Below, piece after piece: positions 20,287 through 27,885 of a stretch of 64,000 bases of DNA. Numbering within the stretch: the first letter of the stretch is position 1; each line of letters begins with the position of its first letter. Source of the stretch: Labilithrix sp. (GTDB lineage: Bacteria; Myxococcota_A; Polyangia; Polyangiales; Polyangiaceae); the NCBI GenBank assembly GCA_019637155.1, contig JAHBWE010000005.1, forward strand, positions 460,187-524,186, read 5' to 3'. Made by a program: the position numbers and the translations under genes. Below the pieces are notes generated by a model that ran no database searches, was not told the origin of the DNA, and saw nothing but the letters and a program-made list of their open reading frames with translations.

Positions 20287-21030
20287 ATGACGAGAAAGAC
20301 GCTGGGATGTTTGATCCTCGCTGCAGGTATCGTCGCGTGTGACGACGACAAGAAGGGTGACGAGGCGTCGAAGGTGCCGCCCCCGCCGGAGCAAGGGGGT
20401 GTGCTCGGAGCCGCGCGCTTCCGCTACAAGTGCCTCCTTCCGTCGGACGCGCAGTGTGACTTCGACAAGGAGCTCGGCACCGGCGCGGGCGGCTCGAGCT
20501 CCAGCCTGCCCACCCTCGCGACCGGCTCGCGCTTCGGCCTCGAGATCGAGCTCAACGCGAGCGCGGGCGAAGGCGACGCGCCGGCGCTCACCGCGCTCCA
20601 CCCGACCTTCGCGACGGTGGAGGCGGACGGCGTGACGCTGGTGCGCCCCGGCAAGACGACGATCGGGCTGAGCCGAGGGGCGGACATCGTCGACATGCTC
20701 GACGTCGAGGTCAAGGACCCGACCGGGATCAAGCTCTTCTCCGGCGATCCGCAGGGCCAGTTCACCGACGTGAAGGTCGGCGTCGGCTCGGTGAAGGCGA
20801 CGGTGCAGTTCACGTTCCGCTTCCGCGCCGCGCTCGCGGACGGCGACCAGGTCCTCGCCGGCTCGGTGCCGTGCAAGTGGACGACGAGCGACGCGGAGAT
20901 CGCGAACATCACGACCGAGCCGGAGGACAACATCGTCACGGTGGTGACCGGCACGAAGCAGGGGACCGCGACGATCAAGGTGGAGCTCGGGACGTTCTCG
21001 ACCGAGATCCCGCTCACGGTGGGAGGCTGA
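20287..21030 (+). CDS. lipoprotein with bacterial Ig-like (BIG2-type) repeats
   Basis: A 247-residue product with lipobox AAGIVAC (Cys 18) and an acidic/Lys spacer (DDDKKGDEASK). Two Ig-like modules follow. The first ends in VEADGVTLVRPGKTTIGLSRG, DMLDVEVKD. The second has CKWTTSDAEIANITTEPEDNIVTVVTGTKQGTATIKVELG, a classic BIG2 pattern (W-S-D--IA----G-VT----GTA-I). It is extracytoplasmic and probably structural or adhesive. It precedes another small lipoprotein gene by one base, so both are likely co-translated. Confidence 0.78.
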   Translation: MTRKTLGCLILAAGIVACDDDKKGDEASKVPPPPEQGGVLGAARFRYKCLLPSDAQCDFDKELGTGAGGSSSSLPTLATGSRFGLEIELNASAGEGDAPALTALHPTFATVEADGVTLVRPGKTTIGLSRGADIVDMLDVEVKDPTGIKLFSGDPQGQFTDVKVGVGSVKATVQFTFRFRAALADGDQVLAGSVPCKWTTSDAEIANITTEPEDNIVTVVTGTKQGTATIKVELGTFSTEIPLTVGG

Positions 21031-21031
21031 C

Positions 21032-21556
21032 ATGAAGAAGCTCTTTTTCGTCTCCGCCGTCGTCCTCGCCGCCTGCAGCGACCCGCCGCCGCCGAGCCTC
21101 GCGCGGATCGCGATCGACGACACCACGAACGACGGCACCGCGGGCCTCACCTACGTCCGGAACGACGTCGAGCGCCTCGAGGCCGATCCGACGAAGGGCG
21201 TCGTCCTCGGCGACGGCCTCAGCTACGTGCTCACGCTGAGCCGCCGCATCGCCGACCCGCCGGACAAGAAGGCCGACTCCGAGGCGCTCCTGGAGAAGCC
21301 GTTCACGATGACGACGACGGGCGACGTCGTCACCGCCGCGCGGACGACGCAGTCGAGCCGCGTCATCATCCACACCGTGAAGCCGGGCGCCGGCACGGTG
21401 GTGTTCACGGTCGAGGGCGCGACGGGGAGCGTCACGATGCCGGTTACGGTCGTCGAGCAGAGCGCGGTCCCGAGCGACGTCTACCCGCCCGACGCGCCGC
21501 GTCCGACGCCGGAGGCGGGCGCCGACGACGCGGGAGCCGACGACGGCGGCACCTGA
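21032..21556 (+). CDS. small Ig-like lipoprotein, hypothetical
   Basis: ATG 21032 lies one base after the upstream stop. The 174-residue product begins MKKLFFVSAVVLAACSD, with lipobox VLAAC. The middle contains VIIHTVKPGAGTVVFTVEGATGSVTMPVTVVE, an Ig-like strand pattern similar to the upstream protein. The tail is Pro/Ala/Asp-rich (EAGADDAGADDGGT). Its last 76 bp overlap the 3' end of the convergent histidine-kinase gene, so one of the two tails may be annotated too long; both frames look open and used. Function unknown. Confidence 0.72.
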   Translation: MKKLFFVSAVVLAACSDPPPPSLARIAIDDTTNDGTAGLTYVRNDVERLEADPTKGVVLGDGLSYVLTLSRRIADPPDKKADSEALLEKPFTMTTTGDVVTAARTTQSSRVIIHTVKPGAGTVVFTVEGATGSVTMPVTVVEQSAVPSDVYPPDAPRPTPEAGADDAGADDGGT

Positions 21557-23046
21557 CGAGCCGGCAGGCTCACGACGAAACGTGCGCCGCCGGTCGGGCC
21601 CGATCCGGCGATGACGGTGCCGCCGTGGCTCGCGACGATGCGCTTCACGAGCGCGAGGCCGAGCCCGGTCCCGGTCGCGCGCGTCGTGAAGAACGGCTCG
21701 AAGATGCGGGCCGCGTTGTCGCTCGCGATCCCGGCGCCGGAGTCCACGACCGCGAGCTCGATCGCGGTCGTGCTCTCGGTCGCGCGGCGGGTCAGCTCGA
21801 TCGCGAGCTCGCCGCCGTTCGGCATCGCCTGAAACGCGTTCGCGACGAGGTTCACGACGGCGCGATGGATCATGTCGCGGTCGACGTCCGCGAGGAACGG
21901 CGCGTCGCCGGCGTCGTAGCTCACGCGGACGGCGCAGCCCGCGGGCCGCTCCGAGTCCACCGCCGCGACGGCCTCCTTCGCGATGCCGACGAGGTCGCGC
22001 GGCTCGAACGACGGCGCGAGCGGCCGCGTGAAGTCGAGGAGGTCGCGCACGGTCCGCTGCAGGCGCGCCGCTTCGTCCTCGACGATGCCGAGCAGCATGT
22101 TCGCGTCGGCGGCGGGTGGCGCCCTTCGCAGGGAGGTGAGGGCGTTGTAGATGATCGAGACCGGGTTGCGGATCTCGTGCGCGACGCTCGCCGCGAGCTC
22201 GCCCAGCGCGGCGAGGCGCTCCTGCTTGACGAGCTGCTCCTGCACGCGCGCCAGCTCCTCGCGCGCGGCCTCCTCGGCGGTGATGTTGTGGACGACGAAC
22301 TGCAGCACCGGCTCGCCGGCGTACTCGCTGCGTGAGACGACGGACGAGTACCAGAGCACGCGCCCGTCGCGCGCGACGAACCGGTTCCGCAGCGGCCCGG
22401 AGTACTTCCTCCCGCTCGCGACGAACTCGGCGAGGAAGGCGGCGACGCGCGCCTGGTCCTCCGGATGAATGAGCCGGTTCTCGGCCTGCGGCATCTGAAA
22501 GTCGCCGACGGTGTACCCGGTCTGCTCCTCGAGCGCCGCGTTCGCGTACGTCATGCGCGACGACGCGTCGGTGATGAACACGATGTCGGGCGATCCGTCG
22601 ACGAGCGTCCGAAAGCGCTCCGATAGCGAGGCGAGGTCGGCCTCGGTCTTCCGCGCCGCGGTGACGTCGCGATACACGAAGACGGTCCCGTCGCCGCAAG
22701 CGCGCGCCTCGACCGCGAACGCTTCTCCGCCGGCGGGCTCGCCCGGCGCCACGATCCCCGCCGCGATCGCCGCGGCGTTGCGGTACCGAACCTCGCCGTC
22801 GCGGCCGAGGACGACGACCGGCTGCGGCAGCGCCTCGAGCACGTCCCACGGATCGACCCCCTCGCGCGCCGCCACGGCGCAACGATAGCTCGACCCTTCA
22901 CCCTTTGCGGCAGGCGCTACCGCGTGGGTCATTCGAGCGAGCGCGCCGAACAGATCGTCGCCGGTCTCGAGCTCCAGCAGGCGTCGTTTTTCTTCGATCG
23001 GCAGTGAACCTTCTCGTCGAGCCGCGGGCTGAGTACGATCGCGCAC
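21481..23046 (-). CDS. PAS-domain sensor histidine kinase
   Basis: A soluble kinase of about 521 residues. A first PAS-like segment (VLEALPQPVVVLGRDGEVRYRN) and a second PAS/PAC (RFRTLVDGSPDIVFITDASSRMTYANAALEEQTGY) are followed by a HisKA domain with phospho-acceptor His in LAASVAHEIRNPVSIIYNAL. The ATPase has N-box NLVANAFQAMPNGG, G1 VDSGAGI, F-box FEPFFTT and G2 GTGLGLALVKRI. Start GTG 23046 is chosen because GAAGGG lies nine bases upstream; ATG 22932 is an alternative. No cognate regulator is adjacent, so it is an orphan kinase. The tail overlaps the convergent lipoprotein gene. Confidence 0.85.
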   Translation of the reverse strand: MRDRTQPAARREGSLPIEEKRRLLELETGDDLFGALARMTHAVAPAAKGEGSSYRCAVAAREGVDPWDVLEALPQPVVVLGRDGEVRYRNAAAIAAGIVAPGEPAGGEAFAVEARACGDGTVFVYRDVTAARKTEADLASLSERFRTLVDGSPDIVFITDASSRMTYANAALEEQTGYTVGDFQMPQAENRLIHPEDQARVAAFLAEFVASGRKYSGPLRNRFVARDGRVLWYSSVVSRSEYAGEPVLQFVVHNITAEEAAREELARVQEQLVKQERLAALGELAASVAHEIRNPVSIIYNALTSLRRAPPAADANMLLGIVEDEAARLQRTVRDLLDFTRPLAPSFEPRDLVGIAKEAVAAVDSERPAGCAVRVSYDAGDAPFLADVDRDMIHRAVVNLVANAFQAMPNGGELAIELTRRATESTTAIELAVVDSGAGIASDNAARIFEPFFTTRATGTGLGLALVKRIVASHGGTVIAGSGPTGGARFVVSLPARQVPPSSAPASSAPASGVGRGASGG

Positions 23047-23379
23047 ATGGCGCAGCCCTTCGTCGCCGAAGAGCATCACGTCGAGGAGGTCCGCGAGCAC
23101 CTGGAGGACTACGTCGGGCTCGAGCACGTTCGCGTCCAGCGCCGCGACGACCTCCTCGTCTTCGAGTCGGGCCCCAACGAAGACGCCGTCCCGCACACCC
23201 GCTTCCGCCGCATCGGCGATCACCGCTGGCAGATCGAGGTGCCGCTGAAGGACGGCGGCTGGGACCGCCTCCCCCTCAGCATCCAGCTCATCGAAGCCGT
23301 CGACATCGTCATCTCCGAGTTCCCCTGGACCCTCGCCCCCCGAGAGCGCCCCAAGAGCCCGCCCCCCGACGGCTCGTGA
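23047..23379 (+). CDS. conserved hypothetical small protein
   Basis: A 110-residue cytoplasmic protein beginning MAQPFVAEEHHVEEVREHL, with an acidic helix then mixed alpha/beta segments (VRVQRRDDLLVFESGP, RWQIEVPLKDGGWDRLPLSIQLIEAVDIVISEFPW) and a Pro-rich end. Its ATG is immediately adjacent to the histidine-kinase GTG on the opposite strand, so their promoters lie within each other's coding regions. It is the last host gene before the integrated element and ends 15 bp before attL. No family is recognised. Confidence 0.65.
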   Translation: MAQPFVAEEHHVEEVREHLEDYVGLEHVRVQRRDDLLVFESGPNEDAVPHTRFRRIGDHRWQIEVPLKDGGWDRLPLSIQLIEAVDIVISEFPWTLAPRERPKSPPPDGS

Positions 23380-23394
23380 TCGTCCAATGAACTG

Positions 23395-23416
23395 AGTGCC
23401 GGAGGAGGGAGTCGAA
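23395..23416. repeat. attL: 22-bp core direct repeat
   Basis: AGTG followed by CCGGAGGAGGGAGTCGAA, identical over 22 bp to 34272-34293; bases on either side differ (G/C before, G/C after). It is a copy of the 3' end of the tRNA-Met gene carried to the far side of the element, as expected after tRNA-targeted integration. Confidence 0.93.
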
Positions 23417-23699
23417 GGCACCCGAAAGTGCGCCCGACGCGTCGACCTCCGATGCACGAAACAACGTAAAACAAGGCCCCGTTGCGATCGCCGAGTCGCC
23501 GGCTCACTCGCCCGTTCTGGTCGCCAACTCGACGCCGGAAGCGCTACCGACCGACCCTGACGCCGCGCTCCGCGCCGCCATCCACGCGGCCGTGGAGGCC
23601 GGCGATCACGAGCGCGCGCGTGCGCTCCTCGACGTGCTCAGCGCCGCGCCGAAGCGGGCGCCCGTCATCCCGATCGCCGCCGTGCGGGCAAAGCGGTAG
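23417..23699 (+). other. detached 3' portion of the integrase gene (restored in the circular form)
   Basis: A frame ending at TAG 23697-23699 is open back through attL but has no usable start. It encodes, after the core, KAPESAPDASTSDARNN through a helical AALRAAIHAAVEAGDHERAR stretch to VIPIAAVRAKR, with strong GC3 bias, 94 residues in all. The reading phase across the 22-bp core is the same as that of the integrase at the right end. Joining the ends in silico therefore gives one continuous 536-residue integrase. In the integrated state this piece is a headless remnant, and its stop is 8 bp before the first element gene. Confidence 0.85.
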
Positions 23700-23707
23700 A
23701 GGGGCTC

Positions 23708-24508
23708 ATGGCGACCAGCGACGAAAGCGGCGAGTGGACCGTGGCGCCCGGCGAGGAGTCGGACCGAATGGATCCAGACCGAGCGCGCGTGCGAGCGGAG
23801 GTGGCGGACAGGATCGCCCGGTTCCTCGAACGTGACCCGGTGGAGCTCTCTGACGACGAAGGCCAAGAGATCGTCGATGCGTGGCGCGCGTTCTCGGTCG
23901 CGCTGATGAACAGCTACTCGCGCTTCGTGCCCGACGCCGCGTGGCTCACGCGCGTGCTGTTGATCATGCAGCGCGAGGACAAGGACGGGATCCTTGCTGA
24001 CGGCGACGTAGACAACCGCGATCTGTCGAACGCCGCAGACGTCGCGGCGGCTGCCCTCTCTCGGCTCTCCGGTGAAGAGCACGTAACCAGCGAGAGCCTT
24101 GCTCGCATGGCGAAAGAGATCGACCCCGAGATTGATCCCAACGTCGCGCGACGTGTGCTCATCGTCCAAAACGTGCAACGGGCGCTGGGGCGCGTGACGG
24201 CCGATCGGCGGCGCGAGGAGATCGCCAAAGAGCTTCGCCGTCAGCTCGGCGCCATCGATCCCAGACTGCGCCTCGACGAGAACGTCGCGCGGGTCCTCGT
24301 TCGGCTCTACGCCCGAGCGAACGGCGCGCGCAAGCTCGCCGCGAATTGGAGTTGGCGGAGCGGTCTGGAAGGCGCGCCTCGTGATGGTGAAACGCTGGCT
24401 TCGGACGCACCGGCAAGGGTGGTCGAGCGGTTCGGTGACCCCGACAAGAAGCGCGAAAAGAACCGACGCGCACGAAGTCGGGCATCGGACGATACCGAGG
24501 ATTCTTAG
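23708..24508 (+). CDS. element protein of unknown function, helical
   Basis: A 266-residue protein with AGGGGC six bases before ATG 23708. It is acidic at the N-terminus, mainly helical (DRARVRAEVADRIARFLERDPVELSDDEGQEIVDAWRAFSVAL), and basic at the C-terminus (DPDKKREKNRRARSRASDDTEDS). The middle includes ILADGDVDNRDLSNAADVAAAALSRLSGEEHVTSESLARMAKEI. No family is recognised. In the circular form it would directly follow the integrase gene and could be co-transcribed with it; in the chromosome it lies behind attL and depends on read-through or a local promoter. Confidence 0.7.
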   Translation: MATSDESGEWTVAPGEESDRMDPDRARVRAEVADRIARFLERDPVELSDDEGQEIVDAWRAFSVALMNSYSRFVPDAAWLTRVLLIMQREDKDGILADGDVDNRDLSNAADVAAAALSRLSGEEHVTSESLARMAKEIDPEIDPNVARRVLIVQNVQRALGRVTADRRREEIAKELRRQLGAIDPRLRLDENVARVLVRLYARANGARKLAANWSWRSGLEGAPRDGETLASDAPARVVERFGDPDKKREKNRRARSRASDDTEDS

Positions 24509-24525
24509 GCATCGCGGCTCACCAA

Positions 24526-24592
24526 ACTTAATCAATAATATCAATTAGTTAGAATTGTAATTTCTACTCGGATAGGAGCACTATTCCCCCTG
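24526..24592. promoter_or_regulatory. AT-rich control region in the element
   Basis: About 65 bp that are strikingly AT-rich within a very GC-rich background, including CTTAATCAATAATATCAATT and the dyad TAGAA-N7-TTCTA near 24551-24567. The stretch lies just upstream of a small helix-turn-helix gene and the coupled block leading to the vapE-like gene. It is the most likely promoter/operator of the replication module; an origin or nucleoid-protein site is also possible. No other gene fits in 24509-24633. Confidence 0.55.
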
Positions 24593-24633
24593 TGGTCGTG
24601 CGCATCGCGCCGACGCGAACGGGAGGAATGTCG

Positions 24634-24813
24634 ATGCTCGATCCTGATCTCCAGAAGAGCGTGGCGGATGCGGTCGCGAGGTTCGGCATTGCCGAGGTTT
24701 CGCGGCGTACCGGGCTCTCGCGCCACAAGATCATGGCCGTCATGGCTGGGGCGCCCGGCATGCACGCTGGCACGATCGCTCACGCTCGAAGCGCGATGGT
24801 CGTCTTCGGATGA
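24634..24813 (+). CDS. small helix-turn-helix protein
   Basis: Start ATG 24634 is preferred because GGGAGG lies seven bases upstream; ATG 24628 is too close to that site. The 59-residue product contains a compact HTH: VADAVARFGIAEVSRRTGLSRHKIMAVMAGAPGMHAGTIAHARSAM. It resembles small Cro/excisionase-type DNA-binding proteins. It follows the AT-rich control region and its stop overlaps the next start by four bases. It is likely a regulator of the element's early operon, possibly acting on the adjacent AT-rich dyad; that is inference. Confidence 0.7.
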   Translation: MLDPDLQKSVADAVARFGIAEVSRRTGLSRHKIMAVMAGAPGMHAGTIAHARSAMVVFG

Positions 24814-25157
24814 GCGCCGCCGATCACCTCGCGGCCGCCGGACGAGCGCTCCTCGCGGCCGCCGACGAGCTCCGCGCGACGGGCGGACCTACGACGATCT
24901 TCAGCACGGGCCCCGGCGGAGCTCTCCCGCCGGGGCGCTCGCGGCGCTGGCTCCGAGACCACGCCGCGGAGATCGGCGGCACGCGCGTAGGAGGGAAGCG
25001 GGGACGCGGCGTCGCCTGGCTCGTCACGCGCGAGCAGTACGACGCGTGGCTTGCGTCGCAGGGGACGGCACGCGTCGAGCCCGCGCCGGCCGCGACCGTG
25101 ATCCCGATCGATGCGCTGATCGCGAGCGCCGGCTTCCGCGCGACGAGGAGCGCATGA
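24810..25157 (+). CDS. small DNA-binding/excisionase-like protein
   Basis: A 115-residue protein coupled by ATGA to the upstream HTH gene. The N-terminal half is Ala-rich helix. The centre, SRRWLRDHAAEIGGTRVGGKRGRGVAWLVTREQYDAWLASQG, has the layout of MerR/Xis winged-helix proteins (helix-turn-helix, basic wing, final Trp helix). This would suit a recombination directionality factor or a transcriptional regulator. Position in the middle of the early operon fits either. No direct evidence separates them. Confidence 0.62.
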   Translation: MSAADHLAAAGRALLAAADELRATGGPTTIFSTGPGGALPPGRSRRWLRDHAAEIGGTRVGGKRGRGVAWLVTREQYDAWLASQGTARVEPAPAATVIPIDALIASAGFRATRSA

Positions 25158-25411
25158 ATCGACGCGAGAGCGAACGCCAGCGAGACCAGCGAGACCAAGA
25201 AGCGCTCGATCGACTCTGGCGCGAGCTTAGCGAATTCGTCGGTGCGCGGCGCCGCCTGACGCGGATCGAAAAGCTCGTGCTCGCCCAAGCGCACCTCTAC
25301 GCCGGCGCCGAAGGCATCGAACGTGCTCGCCTCGACGCGAGCATCATGTGCATGCACGTTCCGAAACTGCGCGGACCGGCGCCCGTCATCGTCTCGGAGA
25401 CGCTGCACTGA
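25154..25411 (+). CDS. small charged helical element protein
   Basis: ATG 25154 overlaps the previous stop by four bases; its own stop overlaps the VapE start by one base (TGATG). The 85-residue product begins MNRRESERQRDQRDQEALD, strongly charged and helical, and ends PVIVSETLH. No family is recognised. Being locked between the HTH genes and the helicase gene suggests a role in the replication module, such as a primase accessory or loader, but this is inferred from position only. Confidence 0.68.
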   Translation: MNRRESERQRDQRDQEALDRLWRELSEFVGARRRLTRIEKLVLAQAHLYAGAEGIERARLDASIMCMHVPKLRGPAPVIVSETLH

Positions 25412-26754
25412 TGACCCTCGACGCGATGCCGGAGGACGACTTCTTCGGTGACGACACCGATCCGACCTCGTGCGTGCAGAATGCATCCAACGTCGCGCTA
25501 CTCGAAAAGCTGATCGTCGACACGAAGAAGGACAAGCGCACCGGCGAGGACCGCTACGTGATCCGGCCGACCTCCGCGAACGTCGCCACGATCCTTCAAC
25601 ACTACGAGCCGTGGCGCGGCGTGATCGCAAACGACACGTTTAGCGGCCGCATCGTTGCGACGCGTACGCCTCCGTGGCACGAGCTCGACGCACCCGACGA
25701 CGCCCGCGCCGGCCCGTGGACCGACGCGGATACCGTGCGCCTCACACACTTGCTTGCTCGCACGCGGGTCGCCGGATGTCCGCCGATCACCGTCTCCACG
25801 AAGGTCGTTGACGCGGCGATCCTCGTCGCGTCGGACGCGAACAAGGTTCACCCCGTTCGCTCGTACCTCCGAGGCCTTCGGTGGGACGGCACGGAGCGCC
25901 TGGCGCTCCTCGCACATCGTTACCTCGGCTGCGAAGACACCCCCGTCGCGCGGGCGATCGGCGAGTGCTTCATGATCGGCGCCGTTGCGCGCGTGCTCTC
26001 GCCCGGCTGCAAGAACGACCTTTGCCCGATCATCGAAGGGCCGCAAGGGAAGAAGAAGAGCACGTTCCTCGAACGTCTCGCGCATCCGTGGTTCTCGGAC
26101 ACGAAGATCCCGATCGGCGAGAAGGACGCGTTTCAGCAGCTCCCCGGAAAGTGGATCTACGAGCTCAGCGAGCTCGCTTCGCTCTCGAGGAGCGACCTCG
26201 AGACCACCAAAGCGTTCATCTCCTCGCGCGTCGATCGTTACCGGCCGAGCTACGGGCGCCATGAGGTCGAGATGCCGCGACAGACTCAATTCGTCGGCAC
26301 GACGAACGCCGGGCAGTACCTTCACGATCCGACGGGAGGCCGGCGCTTCCCTCCGCTTCGCATCGGAGAGATCGACCTTTCGGCTGTCGAGCGCGACCGC
26401 GATCAGCTCTGGGCCGAGGCGACGCATCGCTACGACGCGGGCGAGGCATGGTGGCTCGACGGTCGTCCGGACGCGGCGATCGTTGCGCCAGCTGCCGCCG
26501 CAGAGACCGAGGAGCGCTTCGTCCGTCATCCGTGGGAGGTGCCGATCGCCGACCACCTCAAGAACCCGCGGCGCAAGGCGGAGGGAGTGACTACGGAAGA
26601 CCTCCTCGGCGCATGCGGGGTCGACACCGCTCACCGGACGACATCGCAAGCGATGACGGTCGGCGGCATCCTTGCTCGCCTCGGATGGGAGCGACGCCGA
26701 ACGATGATCAGCGGCAAGCGCAGCTACCGCTACTTCCCCAAGGAGGAAGCATGA
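25411..26754 (+). CDS. VapE-domain primase/helicase, P-loop replication protein
   Basis: ATG 25411 overlaps the upstream stop (TGATG); 447 residues. The C-terminal half is a virulence-associated-protein-E (PF05272-like) helicase. Walker A is GPQGKKKST (about 210-218), the Walker B region KWIYELSELASL (247-258), the sensor-like FVGTTN, and the family's conserved DPTGGRRFPPLRI. The N-terminal 150 residues would hold the primase-like or linker part (PWHELDAPDDARAG, VHPVRSYLRGLRWDGTERL). In satellites such as SaPIs and other PICIs this type of protein initiates element replication. It is the strongest marker that this island replicates after excision. Confidence 0.9.
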   Translation: MTLDAMPEDDFFGDDTDPTSCVQNASNVALLEKLIVDTKKDKRTGEDRYVIRPTSANVATILQHYEPWRGVIANDTFSGRIVATRTPPWHELDAPDDARAGPWTDADTVRLTHLLARTRVAGCPPITVSTKVVDAAILVASDANKVHPVRSYLRGLRWDGTERLALLAHRYLGCEDTPVARAIGECFMIGAVARVLSPGCKNDLCPIIEGPQGKKKSTFLERLAHPWFSDTKIPIGEKDAFQQLPGKWIYELSELASLSRSDLETTKAFISSRVDRYRPSYGRHEVEMPRQTQFVGTTNAGQYLHDPTGGRRFPPLRIGEIDLSAVERDRDQLWAEATHRYDAGEAWWLDGRPDAAIVAPAAAAETEERFVRHPWEVPIADHLKNPRRKAEGVTTEDLLGACGVDTAHRTTSQAMTVGGILARLGWERRRTMISGKRSYRYFPKEEA

Positions 26755-27197
26755 TGGTCGTCAGCCGCCCCAGCCGCCCCACCTGCCTCCCTTCGAGCGT
26801 GCATGGTGAGGCATCACGGAGCGTCTTTATTCCTGGCCTGAACCCCACCTGCCTTACCTGCCTCACCTTCTCTAATAGAGAGAAGAGAGTCACTAGCAAT
26901 AGGGCCCCTAACGTCTCCAGGGAGAGGCAGGTCAGAGGGGGGCACGGGGGGCAGGCAGGGCACCTCGGCGCTGCGTCCCGTCCTCCCTCACCTGCGTACG
27001 CGTACGGACCGGATGGGCGTACCGCTCGGCACGCTGAGGCGAGCTGCAATCGCGGGGTTGCATGGCCCCCGTCGGAACAGTGTTGGGGGTCTTCAGACCA
27101 CGGGGTGCTCGTTGTCGATCTGTACAGCCTCCGGAAATTGGAAGGACCGGACCATGACTGATCTCACCGTGACCATGATCACTGGAGGAGGAGCGAA
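26755..27197. repeat. non-coding region with ACCTGCCT iterons and a hairpin, candidate replication origin
   Basis: The 443-bp gap after vapE has no convincing gene. ACCTGCCT occurs at 26781-26788, 26847-26854 and 26856-26863, and inverted (AGGCAGGT) at 26925-26932, with a near copy at 26953-26960. Between the direct and inverted copies is a dyad CTTCTCT-N5-AGAGAAG (26867-26885) in a locally AT-richer stretch (CTAATAGAGAG, AGTCACTAGCAATAG). Iterons flanking an AT-richer core beside a primase/helicase gene is how PICI origins are organised. Alternatively the region is regulatory for the XRE gene that follows. 26961-27170 shows nothing distinctive. Confidence 0.5.
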
Positions 27198-27791
27198 GTG
27201 AGAAACGTCTACACCGAGGGGGCGCGCATCGTCGCAGCGCTCGCGAGCCAGTGGGGCGGCGCGGAGCTCGCTCGACGCGTCGAGACCTCGGCCAGCATGA
27301 TCGGCCACATCTCGGCGGGCCGGAAGCTTCCTGGATACGACCTCCGCGAGCGGCTGGCGACTTGGGGGGTCCGCCTCGAGTCCTGGAACGAGGCGGCGGC
27401 GAGCCACCGTCTCGACACGCGAGAGTTGCTCGGCGAGGTGTGCGTCCCCTTCGCGGGGGCGGGGGAGGCGCCTCCCGGCCCCGTGCGCGGCCGTGACGCC
27501 CTCCTCAGCGTGCTTGCGGACTTCGATGAGCGGATCGGCAAGGCCAAGATGGTTGGCGCCCCTGAGGGCATCGTCGTGGCCCTCCTCAACGGCAAGGCAT
27601 CGGCGGCGGAGAAACTCGCGATGATCCAATGCGAGGGTGAGATGACGTTCCCTCAACTCGCGAGGACTGAGGCGTGGGGCGCCTTCATGCGCGTCCTCTT
27701 CGACGTTGCCGACCGGCATCCCGCCGCGGCGCGCGACCTCGAACACGCGCTCTACGATCTCGAGGATCCGGGCGCGGGAGAGGGCGCATGA
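27198..27791 (+). CDS. XRE-type helix-turn-helix regulator
   Basis: GTG 27198 is preceded by GGAGGAGGAG, a strong ribosome-binding site. The 197-residue product has an N-terminal Cro/C1-like HTH (GGAELARRVETSASMIGHISAGRKLPGYDLRERLATWGV), then a linker and a C-terminal helical domain (TFPQLARTEAWGAFMRVLFDVADRHPAAARDLEHALYDLED). It could be the element's repressor or a late-gene regulator. It lies downstream of the iteron region, so it may bind there. No peptidase-type cleavage motif of LexA/CI is visible. Confidence 0.75.
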   Translation: MRNVYTEGARIVAALASQWGGAELARRVETSASMIGHISAGRKLPGYDLRERLATWGVRLESWNEAAASHRLDTRELLGEVCVPFAGAGEAPPGPVRGRDALLSVLADFDERIGKAKMVGAPEGIVVALLNGKASAAEKLAMIQCEGEMTFPQLARTEAWGAFMRVLFDVADRHPAAARDLEHALYDLEDPGAGEGA

Positions 27792-27885
27792 CGAGCGCCC
27801 GTCCACACACGCGAGGAGGAGATTGCCTCTCTGGCCCGCGTCCCTCGCTTGACGACGATCACCTGCCCGAGAGGAGACCCATTCG

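Noticed and set aside
26448..27161. Open frame spanning the gap after vapE
   Set aside because: The part beyond vapE shows repeat-driven composition (TCLPSS, PTCLTCLTF) and no start or ribosome-binding site; treated as non-coding iteron region.
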